From Sphingobacteriaceae bacterium (GTDB lineage: Bacteria; Bacteroidota; Bacteroidia; B-17B0; Aurantibacillaceae), in assembly GCA_016715905.1 (NCBI GenBank), contig JADJXI010000003.1, positions 124,001-188,000 of the forward strand: 64,000 bases of DNA, in the 5' to 3' direction. The stretch's first letter is position 1. Each line of letters opens with the position of its first letter. Position numbers and translations under genes: made by a program. The notes beneath the pieces are model-generated. The model had not been told where the DNA came from and ran no database searches. It was given only the letters and a program-made list of their open reading frames with translations. Below, piece after piece: positions 16,494-24,978 of this stretch.

Positions 16494-17552
16494 ATGAAAC
16501 AGAAAATTTTTAAATACGATTCGGCTTTTAAATTGGAAAACGGATTTCAATTACCCAATTTAGAAGTGGCCTATCATACCTATGGCACGCTAAATAAAAA
16601 TAAAGACAATGTTATTTGGGTATGCCATGCTTTAACGGCCAATAGTGATGTTTTTGATTGGTGGAAAGGATTATTTGGGACAAATGATCTTTTTAATCCC
16701 AAAGATTATTTTATTGTTTGCGCAAACAATCTTGGTTCTTGTTATGGTACAACCGGACCATTATCTGTAAATGCATATACAGGCCATCCCTGGTTCAGTT
16801 TATTTCCTGATGTAACAATTCGTGATTTAGTAAACGCACACGATTTATTGAGAATTCATTTGGGAATACAACAAATACATACCGTTATTGGCGGATCACA
16901 GGGCGGGCAACAGGTTTTGGAGTGGAATGTATTGAGGCCCGAAATTTTTGAACATGCCATAGTAATTGCTACAAATGCAAAACATTCTCCTTGGGGAATT
17001 GCGTTTAATGAAAGTCAGCGTTTAGCTATTAAAGCAGACCGCACTTATTATTCGAATTTTCCAAATGGTGGTGAAAAAGGATTGGCTGCGGCACGCAGTA
17101 TTGCTTTATTAAGTTACAGAAATGCTCATACTTACAATGAAAGTCAAAAAGAATTACACGATGAAAAAGTAAATGATTTTAATGCGGCATCTTATCAAAG
17201 ATATCAAGGCAAAAAATTAGTTGATCGATTTAATGCGTATTCTTATGTAACGTTGACCAATGCCATGGATTCGCATAATCTGGCACGAAACCGCATTTCA
17301 ATTGAGAAATCATTGGCTTCAATTTCCGCAAATACGTTGGTGATTGGAGTAAGTAGTGATTTGTTATTTCCGAATCAGGAACAAGAGTACATTGCTACTC
17401 ACTTGAAAAATGGGGCGCTTCACTTTATTGATTCCTTTTATGGTCATGACGGTTTTTTGCTTGAAACAAAAAGTTTAACGCAACATATTCAAAAATTTTA
17501 CAACAACAATAAATTCAATAAAAAGAAACAAAACAATTTAATAATAAAATAA
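16494..17552 (+). CDS. metX: Homoserine O-acetyltransferase MetX
   Basis: 352 residues, alpha/beta-hydrolase fold acyltransferase that activates homoserine for sulfur incorporation, the first dedicated step of methionine synthesis. The N-terminus shows the family strands (LENGFQLPNLEVAYHTYGTLN) and oxyanion segment CHALTANSD. The nucleophile is the Ser of GGSQGGQQVLEWN (about residue 147), with Asp in GVSSDLLFP and His in YGHDGFLLE completing the triad. Gln replaces the Met of the usual GGSMGG elbow. Acetyl- rather than succinyl-transfer is inferred from the family name only. It is under the SAM riboswitch and 1 base before hom. Confidence 0.93.
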   Translation: MKQKIFKYDSAFKLENGFQLPNLEVAYHTYGTLNKNKDNVIWVCHALTANSDVFDWWKGLFGTNDLFNPKDYFIVCANNLGSCYGTTGPLSVNAYTGHPWFSLFPDVTIRDLVNAHDLLRIHLGIQQIHTVIGGSQGGQQVLEWNVLRPEIFEHAIVIATNAKHSPWGIAFNESQRLAIKADRTYYSNFPNGGEKGLAAARSIALLSYRNAHTYNESQKELHDEKVNDFNAASYQRYQGKKLVDRFNAYSYVTLTNAMDSHNLARNRISIEKSLASISANTLVIGVSSDLLFPNQEQEYIATHLKNGALHFIDSFYGHDGFLLETKSLTQHIQKFYNNNKFNKKKQNNLIIK

Positions 17553-17553
17553 A

Positions 17554-18807
17554 ATGGCAAAGAGATTAAAAATAGGATTATTCGGATTTGGCTGTGTGGG
17601 TCAGGGTTTGTACCATGTATTAAACAATAGTACTGGCTTTAAAGCCGACATTGCAAAAATTTGCGTGAAAGATAAAAACAAAACAAGAAATGTAAAGGCA
17701 GATTTAATTACATACGATAAGTGGGAAATATTAAATGATCCACGAATTGATATTGTGATAGAATTAATTGATGATGCAACAGAAGCATTTAATATTGTAA
17801 GTGAAGCATTACAAAGTGGTAAAAACGTGGTAACGGCCAACAAAAAAATGCTAGCTGTGCATTTAAGTGAATTGTACGATTTGCAAAGAAAGCACAATGT
17901 TTCCTTATTGTACGAAGGTTCGGCTTGCGGAAGTATTCCCATCATAAGAACTTTAGAAGAATATTTTGACAATGAAGAAATACTAAATGTATCCGGTATT
18001 TTTAACGGTACAACCAATTATATTTTAACTAAAACTATAAATGAAAAATTAAGTTATGCAGAAGCTTTACTTGAGGCGCAGCAAAAAGGCTTTGCAGAAA
18101 GTGATCCCACAAATGACGTGGAAGGCTACGATGCAAAATACAAGGCAATAATAATTGCATTGCATGCTTTTGGGTTAATAATTCCGGAAAATGAAGTGTT
18201 TAATTTAGGAATAACCGGATTGGGTAATGAAGATGTAAAGTATGCCCTGGAAAAAAATTATAAAATAAAATTAATCCCGGTCATCCAACGTTTGAAAAAT
18301 AACGAAGTTTGTGCCTTTGTTTTACCTAAGTTTGTTAAAGCTGACAGTCCACTTTATAATGTAGAAAATGAATTTAATGGCGTACAGTTACAGGGTAAAT
18401 TTTCAGGTCAGCAATTTTTGCAGGGTAGAGGAGCAGGTTCGTATCCAACAGGGGCAGCGGTGTTGTCGGATGTTTCGGCACTTTCTTATGGCTACACATA
18501 TGAATACAAAAAACTCCATCAACAGCACCCGGTAGGGTTTACCAATAATGTGATCATCGATGTGTATTTAAGATATGCTAAGGAAGAAGATTTAAATCAG
18601 CTACAATTTGAGCAAATTAAAGAAAAGTTTACGGGAGACAATTATAATTATGTAACCGGGAAAATAAGATTACAAGCCTTAATCACTAATAAAGATTTTC
18701 TGATTCGTAATAAAATATTTGTGGCTTTAATTAATGATGAAGTACAATTAGCTGAGTTGGAAATAAAAAAAGAGAAAAAATCTTTATATTTATCTGAATT
18801 AATATAA
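17554..18807 (+). CDS. hom: Homoserine dehydrogenase
   Basis: 417 residues. N-terminal Rossmann fold with GLFGFGCVGQGLYHVL; NADP-linked catalytic domain with EGSACGSIPIIRTLEEY, GIFNGTTNYILT and the conserved QKGFAESDPTNDVEGYDAKY segment (about residues 185-210). It reduces aspartate semialdehyde to homoserine, the substrate of MetX. The C-terminal about 90 residues (from VIIDVYLRYAKEED) resemble the ACT-like regulatory extension of Bacteroidota homologues. It starts 1 base after metX, so the two are translationally close, and the whole operon should respond to SAM and perhaps cysteine. A monofunctional enzyme: no aspartokinase domain is attached. Confidence 0.93.
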   Translation: MAKRLKIGLFGFGCVGQGLYHVLNNSTGFKADIAKICVKDKNKTRNVKADLITYDKWEILNDPRIDIVIELIDDATEAFNIVSEALQSGKNVVTANKKMLAVHLSELYDLQRKHNVSLLYEGSACGSIPIIRTLEEYFDNEEILNVSGIFNGTTNYILTKTINEKLSYAEALLEAQQKGFAESDPTNDVEGYDAKYKAIIIALHAFGLIIPENEVFNLGITGLGNEDVKYALEKNYKIKLIPVIQRLKNNEVCAFVLPKFVKADSPLYNVENEFNGVQLQGKFSGQQFLQGRGAGSYPTGAAVLSDVSALSYGYTYEYKKLHQQHPVGFTNNVIIDVYLRYAKEEDLNQLQFEQIKEKFTGDNYNYVTGKIRLQALITNKDFLIRNKIFVALINDEVQLAELEIKKEKKSLYLSELI

Positions 18808-18813
18808 ACGAAC

Positions 18814-19230
18814 ATGAAAATTAATATTGAAAGAGTTGATGAGCATTTTAAGATGATTGCTAAAAATGAAAGTGGAAATGAAATAATTATGGATGCAGGT
18901 CTCAGTGTGGGTGGTCATGGCAGTGGCTTTGGACCTCACTCACTTTTGTTAGCCGCGTTGGGTGGTTGTAGCAGCATTGATATTTTGCTCATTCTTAAAA
19001 AACAAAAACAAGAGGTAACCGGTTTTGAGGTTGAGGTTGAAAGTGAAAAAGTAAAAGTGGAATCATATTCTTTGTTTAAGGAAATTGTATTGCATTTTAA
19101 AATAAAAGGAAAAGTTGACGCAGATAAAGCGGAAAAAGCAATTACTCTTTCTCTTGAAAAATACTGTTCAGTTTCTAAAACACTTGAACCTACAGCAAAG
19201 ATTACACATAAGTTAACGATATCAGATTGA
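18814..19230 (+). CDS. OsmC/Ohr-family protein
   Basis: 138 residues with the OsmC fold: N-terminal beta-hairpin, GSGFGPHSLLLAALGGCSSIDILLILKKQK with the first redox Cys (CS) on the central helix, and a second Cys in LEKYCSVSKTL. This pair is the thiol peroxidase centre of OsmC/Ohr proteins that reduce organic hydroperoxides; the YhfA-like subgroup (GGCSSID) has less certain activity. It sits between hom and metZ, 6 bases from one and 7 from the other, and so is part of the methionine operon. A role in handling reactive sulfur or thiol oxidation during sulfur assimilation would fit, but is inference. Confidence 0.88.
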   Translation: MKINIERVDEHFKMIAKNESGNEIIMDAGLSVGGHGSGFGPHSLLLAALGGCSSIDILLILKKQKQEVTGFEVEVESEKVKVESYSLFKEIVLHFKIKGKVDADKAEKAITLSLEKYCSVSKTLEPTAKITHKLTISD

Positions 19231-19237
19231 TACAGGT

Positions 19238-20398
19238 ATGAAAGAATTTGAAACTAATGCTATTCGGGCACAGTTGGAGCGAACTAGTTATAATGAACAT
19301 ACTGTTCCGGTATTTCTTACTTCCAGTTTTATTTTTGATACCGCTGAGGATATGCGCAAAGCTTTTGCAGATGAAAGTGATGCTTTTATTTATTCGCGAT
19401 ACAGTAATCCGAATACCGAGGAGTTCATTCAAAAAGTTTGTTTATTAGAGGGTGCTGAAGCCGGTGTTGCAACTTCGTCGGGTATGGCAGCCATTTACTC
19501 TTCTTTGGCTGCATTATTAAAAAGCGGAGATCATATCATTTCATGCTCTTCGGTTTTTGGAGCAACCCATGCTATTTTCACCAAGTATTTTCCAAAATGG
19601 AATATCTCTTATTCATATTTTAATGCAGCTGATGAAAAAGCAATTGAAAAACTGATTAAACCGGAAACAAAAATTATTTTTTTGGAAACGCCCACCAACC
19701 CGGGTATTGATGTATTGGATTTAGAATTAATAGGTCAAATTGCAAAAAAACATAACTTAATTTTAATAATTGATAATTGTTTTGCTACGCCCTATTTACA
19801 ACAACCCATTCAATTTGGGGCCGATATAGTTATACATTCTGCAACAAAATATATGGATGGGCAAGGCAGAGTATTAGGTGGCATTGCAGTGGGCAAAAAG
19901 GAATTGATTCATGAAATATATCTTTTTGCCCGTTTAACCGGGCCATCGCTTTCTCCTTTCAACGCTTGGACTTTAAGCAAAAGTTTAGAAACACTTGCTT
20001 TGAGAATGGATAAGCACAGTGAAAATGCATTATATATAGCCGAACATTTACAGCAAAATGATAAAATTGAATTTGTAAAATACCCTTTTCTTAAATCACA
20101 TCCAAGATACGAGATTGCCAAAAAACAAATGAAAAGTGGCGGAGGAATAATAGCATTTAATATTAATGGCGGTTATTCAGCAGCACAAAATTTTATGGAT
20201 AAATTAAAAATGATTAAGATTTCTCCAAATTTAGGCGATGCGAGAACTATTGCTACACATCCGGCATCTTCTACTCATTGTAAATTATCTGATCAAGAAC
20301 GGGAAGAAGTTGGTATTGGACCGGGTTTGATTCGAATTTCAGTTGGTCTCGAAAATAAAAATGATATTTTAGCAGATATATTGCAGGCCTTACGTTAA
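19238..20398 (+). CDS. metZ: O-acyl-homoserine sulfhydrylase (MetZ-type PLP enzyme)
   Basis: 386 residues, Cys/Met-metabolism PLP family. Substrate and cofactor motifs: YSRYSNPNTEEF, VATSSGMAAIYSSLAALL, LETPTNPGIDVLD, IDNCFATPYLQQP and the PLP lysine in HSATKYMDGQG (about residue 204). The C-terminus has THPASSTH and GIGPGLIRISVGLE. It uses O-acyl-homoserine and sulfide to make homocysteine; assignment as sulfhydrylase rather than cystathionine gamma-synthase rests on the GQG after KYMD and on the absence of a beta-lyase gene nearby. Last catalytic gene of the operon; with MetX it completes direct sulfhydrylation, although the sulfide or cysteine source is not in the window. Confidence 0.9.
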   Translation: MKEFETNAIRAQLERTSYNEHTVPVFLTSSFIFDTAEDMRKAFADESDAFIYSRYSNPNTEEFIQKVCLLEGAEAGVATSSGMAAIYSSLAALLKSGDHIISCSSVFGATHAIFTKYFPKWNISYSYFNAADEKAIEKLIKPETKIIFLETPTNPGIDVLDLELIGQIAKKHNLILIIDNCFATPYLQQPIQFGADIVIHSATKYMDGQGRVLGGIAVGKKELIHEIYLFARLTGPSLSPFNAWTLSKSLETLALRMDKHSENALYIAEHLQQNDKIEFVKYPFLKSHPRYEIAKKQMKSGGGIIAFNINGGYSAAQNFMDKLKMIKISPNLGDARTIATHPASSTHCKLSDQEREEVGIGPGLIRISVGLENKNDILADILQALR

Positions 20399-20410
20399 CA
20401 AAAACCGAAT

Positions 20411-20683
20411 ATGAAAAAACTTTATTTTACACTTTTAATTTTAAGTACGCTAATAGCTCAAGCAAAAGTGACTATTTATTATAAAAATTTGGATGCTGTG
20501 GATGTGAAATTAAAAGTGAGCATAGATGGTGAAATAAAAGAGGTAGTTTTTAAGGCCGGAAAAAAAGGAAAAATAGTTATAAAAGGCAAGGAAAATAGTT
20601 GTCTTTTTTATACCTCCTGTGAGGAACGCAAATTAAATGACGGAGATGAAATTGAAATTGTGAATGCCTGCATTAAAAAGTAA
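20411..20683 (+). CDS. Small exported protein of unknown function
   Basis: 90 residues. Signal peptide KKLYFTLLILSTLIAQA followed by a short beta-rich domain (KVTIYYKNLDAVDVKLKVSI) with three Cys late in the chain (ENSCLFYTSCEERK, NACIKK). No family recognised. It starts 12 bases after metZ and may be read through from the methionine operon. It is convergent with the next gene, with a 1-base gap between the two stop codons. Probably periplasmic. Confidence 0.65.
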   Translation: MKKLYFTLLILSTLIAQAKVTIYYKNLDAVDVKLKVSIDGEIKEVVFKAGKKGKIVIKGKENSCLFYTSCEERKLNDGDEIEIVNACIKK

Positions 20684-20693
20684 TTTACTTTTT
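20675..20693. terminator. Possible AT-only bidirectional terminator
   Basis: AAAAAGTAA (20675-20683) and TTACTTTTT (20685-20693) form an inverted repeat that covers both convergent stop codons and ends in T-runs on both strands. The stem is AT-rich and the loop very tight, so strength is doubtful. Confidence 0.4.
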
Positions 20694-21098
20694 TTGATTA
20701 GCCTCATATATTCTCTTTTGTTCTAAAATCCATTGATATGCACTGTCCTTTGTGTAAAATATTTTTTGAGGATAATTTGTTTTCATAAAACTGTGAATAA
20801 ATGAAAGCAAAGTTGATTTTATATTTTTTGAAATTATTATTGCCCGAGCCTGCGTATTAGAGGTTAAGTCTTCTTCCTTTGATTTTAAATTTGCAGCTTT
20901 AGAAATTTTCCAATCTGCGCGTGTATCTGAAATTTTAAATGTTGGTTGCTTATTAGCAAGGTGTTTTAGTACCAGATTTAGATCTACTATATCATATTCA
21001 TCAATTTCACTACAATCTTTCAGGGTAATATTCATAATTCCATTATCATCTAACATGACCGTTGCTATTCGGGTTTCAACTATAGTGGAAGTGTTCAT
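20685..21098 (-). CDS. STAS/SpoIIAA-like small protein
   Basis: 137 residues, no signal peptide. The pattern of a beta strand with an acidic start (RIATVMLDDNGIMNITLKD), helix (EYDIVDLNLVLKHLAN), ADWKISKAANLKSKEE and a final strand-helix region (YPQKIFYTKDSAYQWILEQK) resembles the SpoIIAA/STAS-like proteins common in Bacteroidota (recently split as DUF7793). It likely is a cytoplasmic regulatory or stress protein; no catalytic residues are evident. It is separated from purH by about 100 bases and has only a weak -7 box (TATTTTAG) upstream. The family assignment is by overall pattern. Confidence 0.6.
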   Translation of the reverse strand: MNTSTIVETRIATVMLDDNGIMNITLKDCSEIDEYDIVDLNLVLKHLANKQPTFKISDTRADWKISKAANLKSKEEDLTSNTQARAIIISKNIKSTLLSFIHSFMKTNYPQKIFYTKDSAYQWILEQKRIYEANQKK

Positions 21099-21199
21099 TT
21101 TGCTAAAATAGGGAATAGTAAGACGCCATATTTAGTGCAAACAATTACTTGCGTGATAAATTGCCTTTGCGGTGCTAAATGATGTTAAATCTTATTTTA

Positions 21200-22726
21200 T
21201 TAGTGTTTAAAATGACGTACTCCGGTAATCACCATAGCCATTCCTGCTTTATTGCAAAAGTCAATACTTTCCTTATCCTTGATGGAACCGCCGGGTTGAA
21301 TTACGGCACTTATTCCGGCCTGATGAGCTAACTCAACACAATCAGGAAAAGGAAAAAATGCATCACTGGCCATTACGGCTCCTTTTAAATCAAACCCAAA
21401 ACTATTTGCTTTTTGAACAGCCTGGCGCAAGGCATCTACTCTTGAAGTTTGTCCGGTGCCACTAGCCAGCAACATTTTATTTTTTACAAAAACTATGGTG
21501 TTGGATTTAGTATGTTTAACTAATTTATTGGCGAAAAGTAAATCTTCTGTTTCTCTTTCAGAAGGAGTTTTGGTTGTTGCATTGCTTAAATCTGAAGAAG
21601 TTTCCGTTTTCAAATCCTTATCTTGTTGAATTACTCCGTTCAATAAAGTTCTGAACGAATACTTACTTAATTCAATTTTATTTTGTTTTAATAATATGCG
21701 ATTGGGTTTGGATTTTAATATGTCGAGTGCTTCTTGATCAAAGGAAGGTGCAATAACAACTTCGCAAAACAATTTATTTATTTCAGAAGCTGTTTGTATA
21801 TCAATATTTCTGTTTCCAATTAAAACTCCTCCAAATGCAGAAACCGGATCAGCAGCTAGTGCATCTTTGTATGCTTGATAAATGTCTTTAGCACTAGCCA
21901 CGCCGCAAGCATTATTGTGTTTAAGAATAGCAAAGGTTGGCTCCTCAAAGTCAGAAATTAAAGCAACTGCAGCATCAACATCCAGCAAATTATTATACGA
22001 TAATTCTTTGCCGTGTAATTTTTCAAACATTTGATTTAAATTGCCAAAGAATGTTCCTTTTTGATGCGGGTTTTCGCCATATCGTAAGATTTGCGAATTC
22101 TGAATGCTTTGTCTGAATAGTGGTAAAGCTTCTGTTTGATTAAAATAATTAAAAATTGCGGTATCGTAGTGGGATGAGGTGGCAAAAGCTTTTGCGGCAA
22201 AATGTTTTCGATCAGATAATTCGGTGCTCCCGTTTTTTGAATTAAGCAGGTTAAGTAATAAATCATAATCTGCTCTGGAAGAAATAATAACTACATCGTT
22301 AAAATTTTTAGCAGCTGCTCTAATGAGTGAAATACCACCAATATCTATTTTTTCAATTATATCAGTTTCTGTACCGCCAGCCAATACTGTTTCTTCAAAT
22401 GGATATAAATCTACAATCACTAAATCTATATCCGGAATGTTATGTGTAATTTTTTCAGCTACATCAGATGAATTATCTCTTCTGTTTAATATTCCACCAA
22501 AAATTGCGGGGTGAAGCGTTTTTACCCTTCCTCCGAATATTTCCGGATATGAAGTAACCGAATCAACTGCAGTTACCGGAATGTTTAATTTTTCAATAAA
22601 TGATAGAGTTCCTCCTGTACTGTAAAGTTGTACACCCAATGCATGTAATTTTTTTATTATTGGTTCGAGATTGTCTTTATAGTATACTGATACTAATGCG
22701 CTCTTAATTGTTTTTGTTGTTTTCAT
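21200..22726 (-). CDS. purH: Bifunctional AICAR transformylase/IMP cyclohydrolase PurH
   Basis: 508 residues, normal length. The N-terminal third is the MGS-like IMP cyclohydrolase domain (ALVSVYYKDNLEPI, STGGTLSFIEKLNIPV, GGRVKTLHPAIFGGIL). The rest is the AICAR transformylase with LRYGENPHQKGTFFG, the catalytic KHNNACGVAS and the C-terminal DAFFPFPDCVELAHQAGI plus the conserved GGSIKDKESI and TGVRHFKH end. It makes the last two steps of IMP synthesis in the cytoplasm. A near-consensus -7 box (TATCTTTA on the minus strand) lies about 17 nt before the start. Gene order with kup is not obviously functional. Confidence 0.96.
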   Translation of the reverse strand: MKTTKTIKSALVSVYYKDNLEPIIKKLHALGVQLYSTGGTLSFIEKLNIPVTAVDSVTSYPEIFGGRVKTLHPAIFGGILNRRDNSSDVAEKITHNIPDIDLVIVDLYPFEETVLAGGTETDIIEKIDIGGISLIRAAAKNFNDVVIISSRADYDLLLNLLNSKNGSTELSDRKHFAAKAFATSSHYDTAIFNYFNQTEALPLFRQSIQNSQILRYGENPHQKGTFFGNLNQMFEKLHGKELSYNNLLDVDAAVALISDFEEPTFAILKHNNACGVASAKDIYQAYKDALAADPVSAFGGVLIGNRNIDIQTASEINKLFCEVVIAPSFDQEALDILKSKPNRILLKQNKIELSKYSFRTLLNGVIQQDKDLKTETSSDLSNATTKTPSERETEDLLFANKLVKHTKSNTIVFVKNKMLLASGTGQTSRVDALRQAVQKANSFGFDLKGAVMASDAFFPFPDCVELAHQAGISAVIQPGGSIKDKESIDFCNKAGMAMVITGVRHFKH

Positions 22727-22805
22727 TGTAAAAAGGAAACAATAAAGATAGGGTTTGCTTTGCGATAAAACAGGAATGTTACTTTTTTGTGAATTAAATT
22801 TGCAA

Positions 22806-24761
22806 TTAGTCTACCCGTTTCAATTCAAGTTCCTTAGGAGGAGTAAAGACCATCGGGAATTTCTCAACTTTAACCGAACTGCTATCTAATCCAAAGGCCT
22901 TGGTTTCACTTAAGCTTAATTTTTTCATTAAGAAGTAAGTCTTAAGAATTACTTTTTCAAAGAATGGCATATCGTCATTTTCGAAACTAAAGAATTTCTC
23001 AAGCACAATAAATTTAAAGTCGCCAATCACATTATTTCTGTTAAGCGATTCGTATCTACTGGTAATATCCACTTCTTTGTTACGAACCATGTCTTGCACT
23101 ACTTTTCTGAACATTAAATTAACACGTGGAGCAATACGAAAACCTAATTTAAAATCTACACGAATTATATCTTCTTTGGCTATTTTATTTACTTTATATT
23201 CGGTTAAGTAAGGTTCATCTACAACATCCACATGAACAAACCAGTACAAATCTGCTTTTTTAGGTCGTTTTTGTAAAATGGAATAAATAACTTTTGTTTC
23301 AATTTTATTTGGGTCATTTGCACTGGTTAAATAAACCAAATGCGTTGCATATTTTTGAATACTTGGATCGTGACTAAGATCAATAAGCATTTGTCTGTAT
23401 TTATCCAGTTCTACAAAATCGGTATAACGAGCACGGATGGATTTGGCTATATACCAGCAAGCCATAATTGCTGCCAGAAACATAGCAATCATTAAAGTAA
23501 TATATCCGCCTTTTCCAAATTTATCGAGGTTGGCAATTAAAAACGAAACTTCTATCACAGCGTATAATGAAACAAAACAAAACAAAAGCATTTTAGGCAT
23601 TTTTTTCAATAGCAAAAAGAAGGCCAATAAACGAGAAGACATGAGCATACCCAAAATGATGGTTAGCCCATATGCTGCTTCCATATTTGAAGATTCTTTG
23701 AAATATAATACAATGAAAACACAACCGGCATAAAGAAGCCAGTTGGTGGATGGGATGTACATCTGACCTTTTAAATCTGTTGGATATTTAATTTTCACCT
23801 TAGGCCAAAAATTTAAACGCATGGCCTCATTGATTAAAGTGAATGAACCACTGATGAGCGCCTGACTCGCTACTACAGCGGCAATGGTTGCAATAATTAC
23901 GCCAGCCGGTAAAAACCAATCGGGCATTAATGCGTAAAAAGGTATAGTTCCGTTTAATTTTTCTCCATCATGTGAAACTAACCAAGCAGTTTGGCCCATG
24001 TAATTTAATACCAGCATAAATTTTACAAAAATCCAACTGATTCGAATATTTTTTTTGCCACAATGACCCATATCGGAATAAAGTGCTTCGGCTCCGGTTG
24101 TACATAAGAAAACTGCACCGAGTAACCAAAATGCCCCGGGATATTGAATAAGTAATTCAATTCCGTAATAAGGATTTAATGCTTTTAGCACGGTAAAATT
24201 TCCGCTTAAACTTACCAATCCGAAAATTCCTATCATGGAAAAATAAATGAGCATTACGGGCCCGAAAAATTTACCAATGAATTTTGTTCCAAATTGCTGA
24301 ATAAAAAATAGCAATGAAATAATAGTAATAACAATTGGAATTGTTTTGATGCTGCTAAAAGCAGGTAACATTCTTAATCCTTCCACTGCTGATGCAACAG
24401 AAATTGGTGGAGTAATGATTCCTTCACCTAAAATACAACAGCCACCAATGATAGCCGGAAAAATAAGCCATTTTCTTTTGGCTTTTTTAATTAAAGCGTA
24501 CAAAGCAAAAATTCCACCTTCACCTTTATTGTCTGCTTGCAAGGTAAAAAGTACATACTTAACTGTGGTTTGTAAAGTGAGAGTCCAAAAAACCAAACTC
24601 ATGGCACCCAGAATTATATGTGAGTCGATAGTTTTTTCACCCACAATTGCTTTCATCACATAAAGCGGAGAAGTTCCAATATCTCCGTATATAATACCAA
24701 GAGTAACTAACAATCCTCCCAGTGTAATTTTTTTGTGATGATCTAAGCCATGGTTTCCCAT
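22806..24761 (-). CDS. kup: KUP-family potassium uptake protein
   Basis: 651 residues. The N-terminus has the KUP signature GIIYGDIGTSPLYVMKAI and continues as about 12 membrane segments (to about residue 440), including the GEGIITPPISVASAVEG and TTGAEALYSDMGHCGK motifs. The last 200 residues are a soluble cytoplasmic domain with VHVDVVDEPYLTEY and RVNLMFRKVVQDM. It imports potassium, presumably by proton symport. The protein is single-copy in this window. It lies 79 bases downstream of purH's start side (kup stop at 22806), so the two genes are separately started; the upstream region contains one near -7 match (CATATTTG). Confidence 0.94.
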   Translation of the reverse strand: MGNHGLDHHKKITLGGLLVTLGIIYGDIGTSPLYVMKAIVGEKTIDSHIILGAMSLVFWTLTLQTTVKYVLFTLQADNKGEGGIFALYALIKKAKRKWLIFPAIIGGCCILGEGIITPPISVASAVEGLRMLPAFSSIKTIPIVITIISLLFFIQQFGTKFIGKFFGPVMLIYFSMIGIFGLVSLSGNFTVLKALNPYYGIELLIQYPGAFWLLGAVFLCTTGAEALYSDMGHCGKKNIRISWIFVKFMLVLNYMGQTAWLVSHDGEKLNGTIPFYALMPDWFLPAGVIIATIAAVVASQALISGSFTLINEAMRLNFWPKVKIKYPTDLKGQMYIPSTNWLLYAGCVFIVLYFKESSNMEAAYGLTIILGMLMSSRLLAFFLLLKKMPKMLLFCFVSLYAVIEVSFLIANLDKFGKGGYITLMIAMFLAAIMACWYIAKSIRARYTDFVELDKYRQMLIDLSHDPSIQKYATHLVYLTSANDPNKIETKVIYSILQKRPKKADLYWFVHVDVVDEPYLTEYKVNKIAKEDIIRVDFKLGFRIAPRVNLMFRKVVQDMVRNKEVDITSRYESLNRNNVIGDFKFIVLEKFFSFENDDMPFFEKVILKTYFLMKKLSLSETKAFGLDSSSVKVEKFPMVFTPPKELELKRVD

Positions 24762-24978
24762 TAAAGAAGCGAATTTAAGGCAACTAAATTAGTACAAATA
24801 TGGACTGAATATTCATAAAATCGAGCATTTATTATTAACCGCCTTTTTGGGCGAAAATAACTCATAAATTAACATTTTAACTTAAAAAAACGGATAAATA
24901 TGTTTAATTGAAAATCCGCTTCCTGGAGAATTAAAAAGAAAAGGCTTTTAAGAAAAATCGAAAATGAAGAGCACTTGT

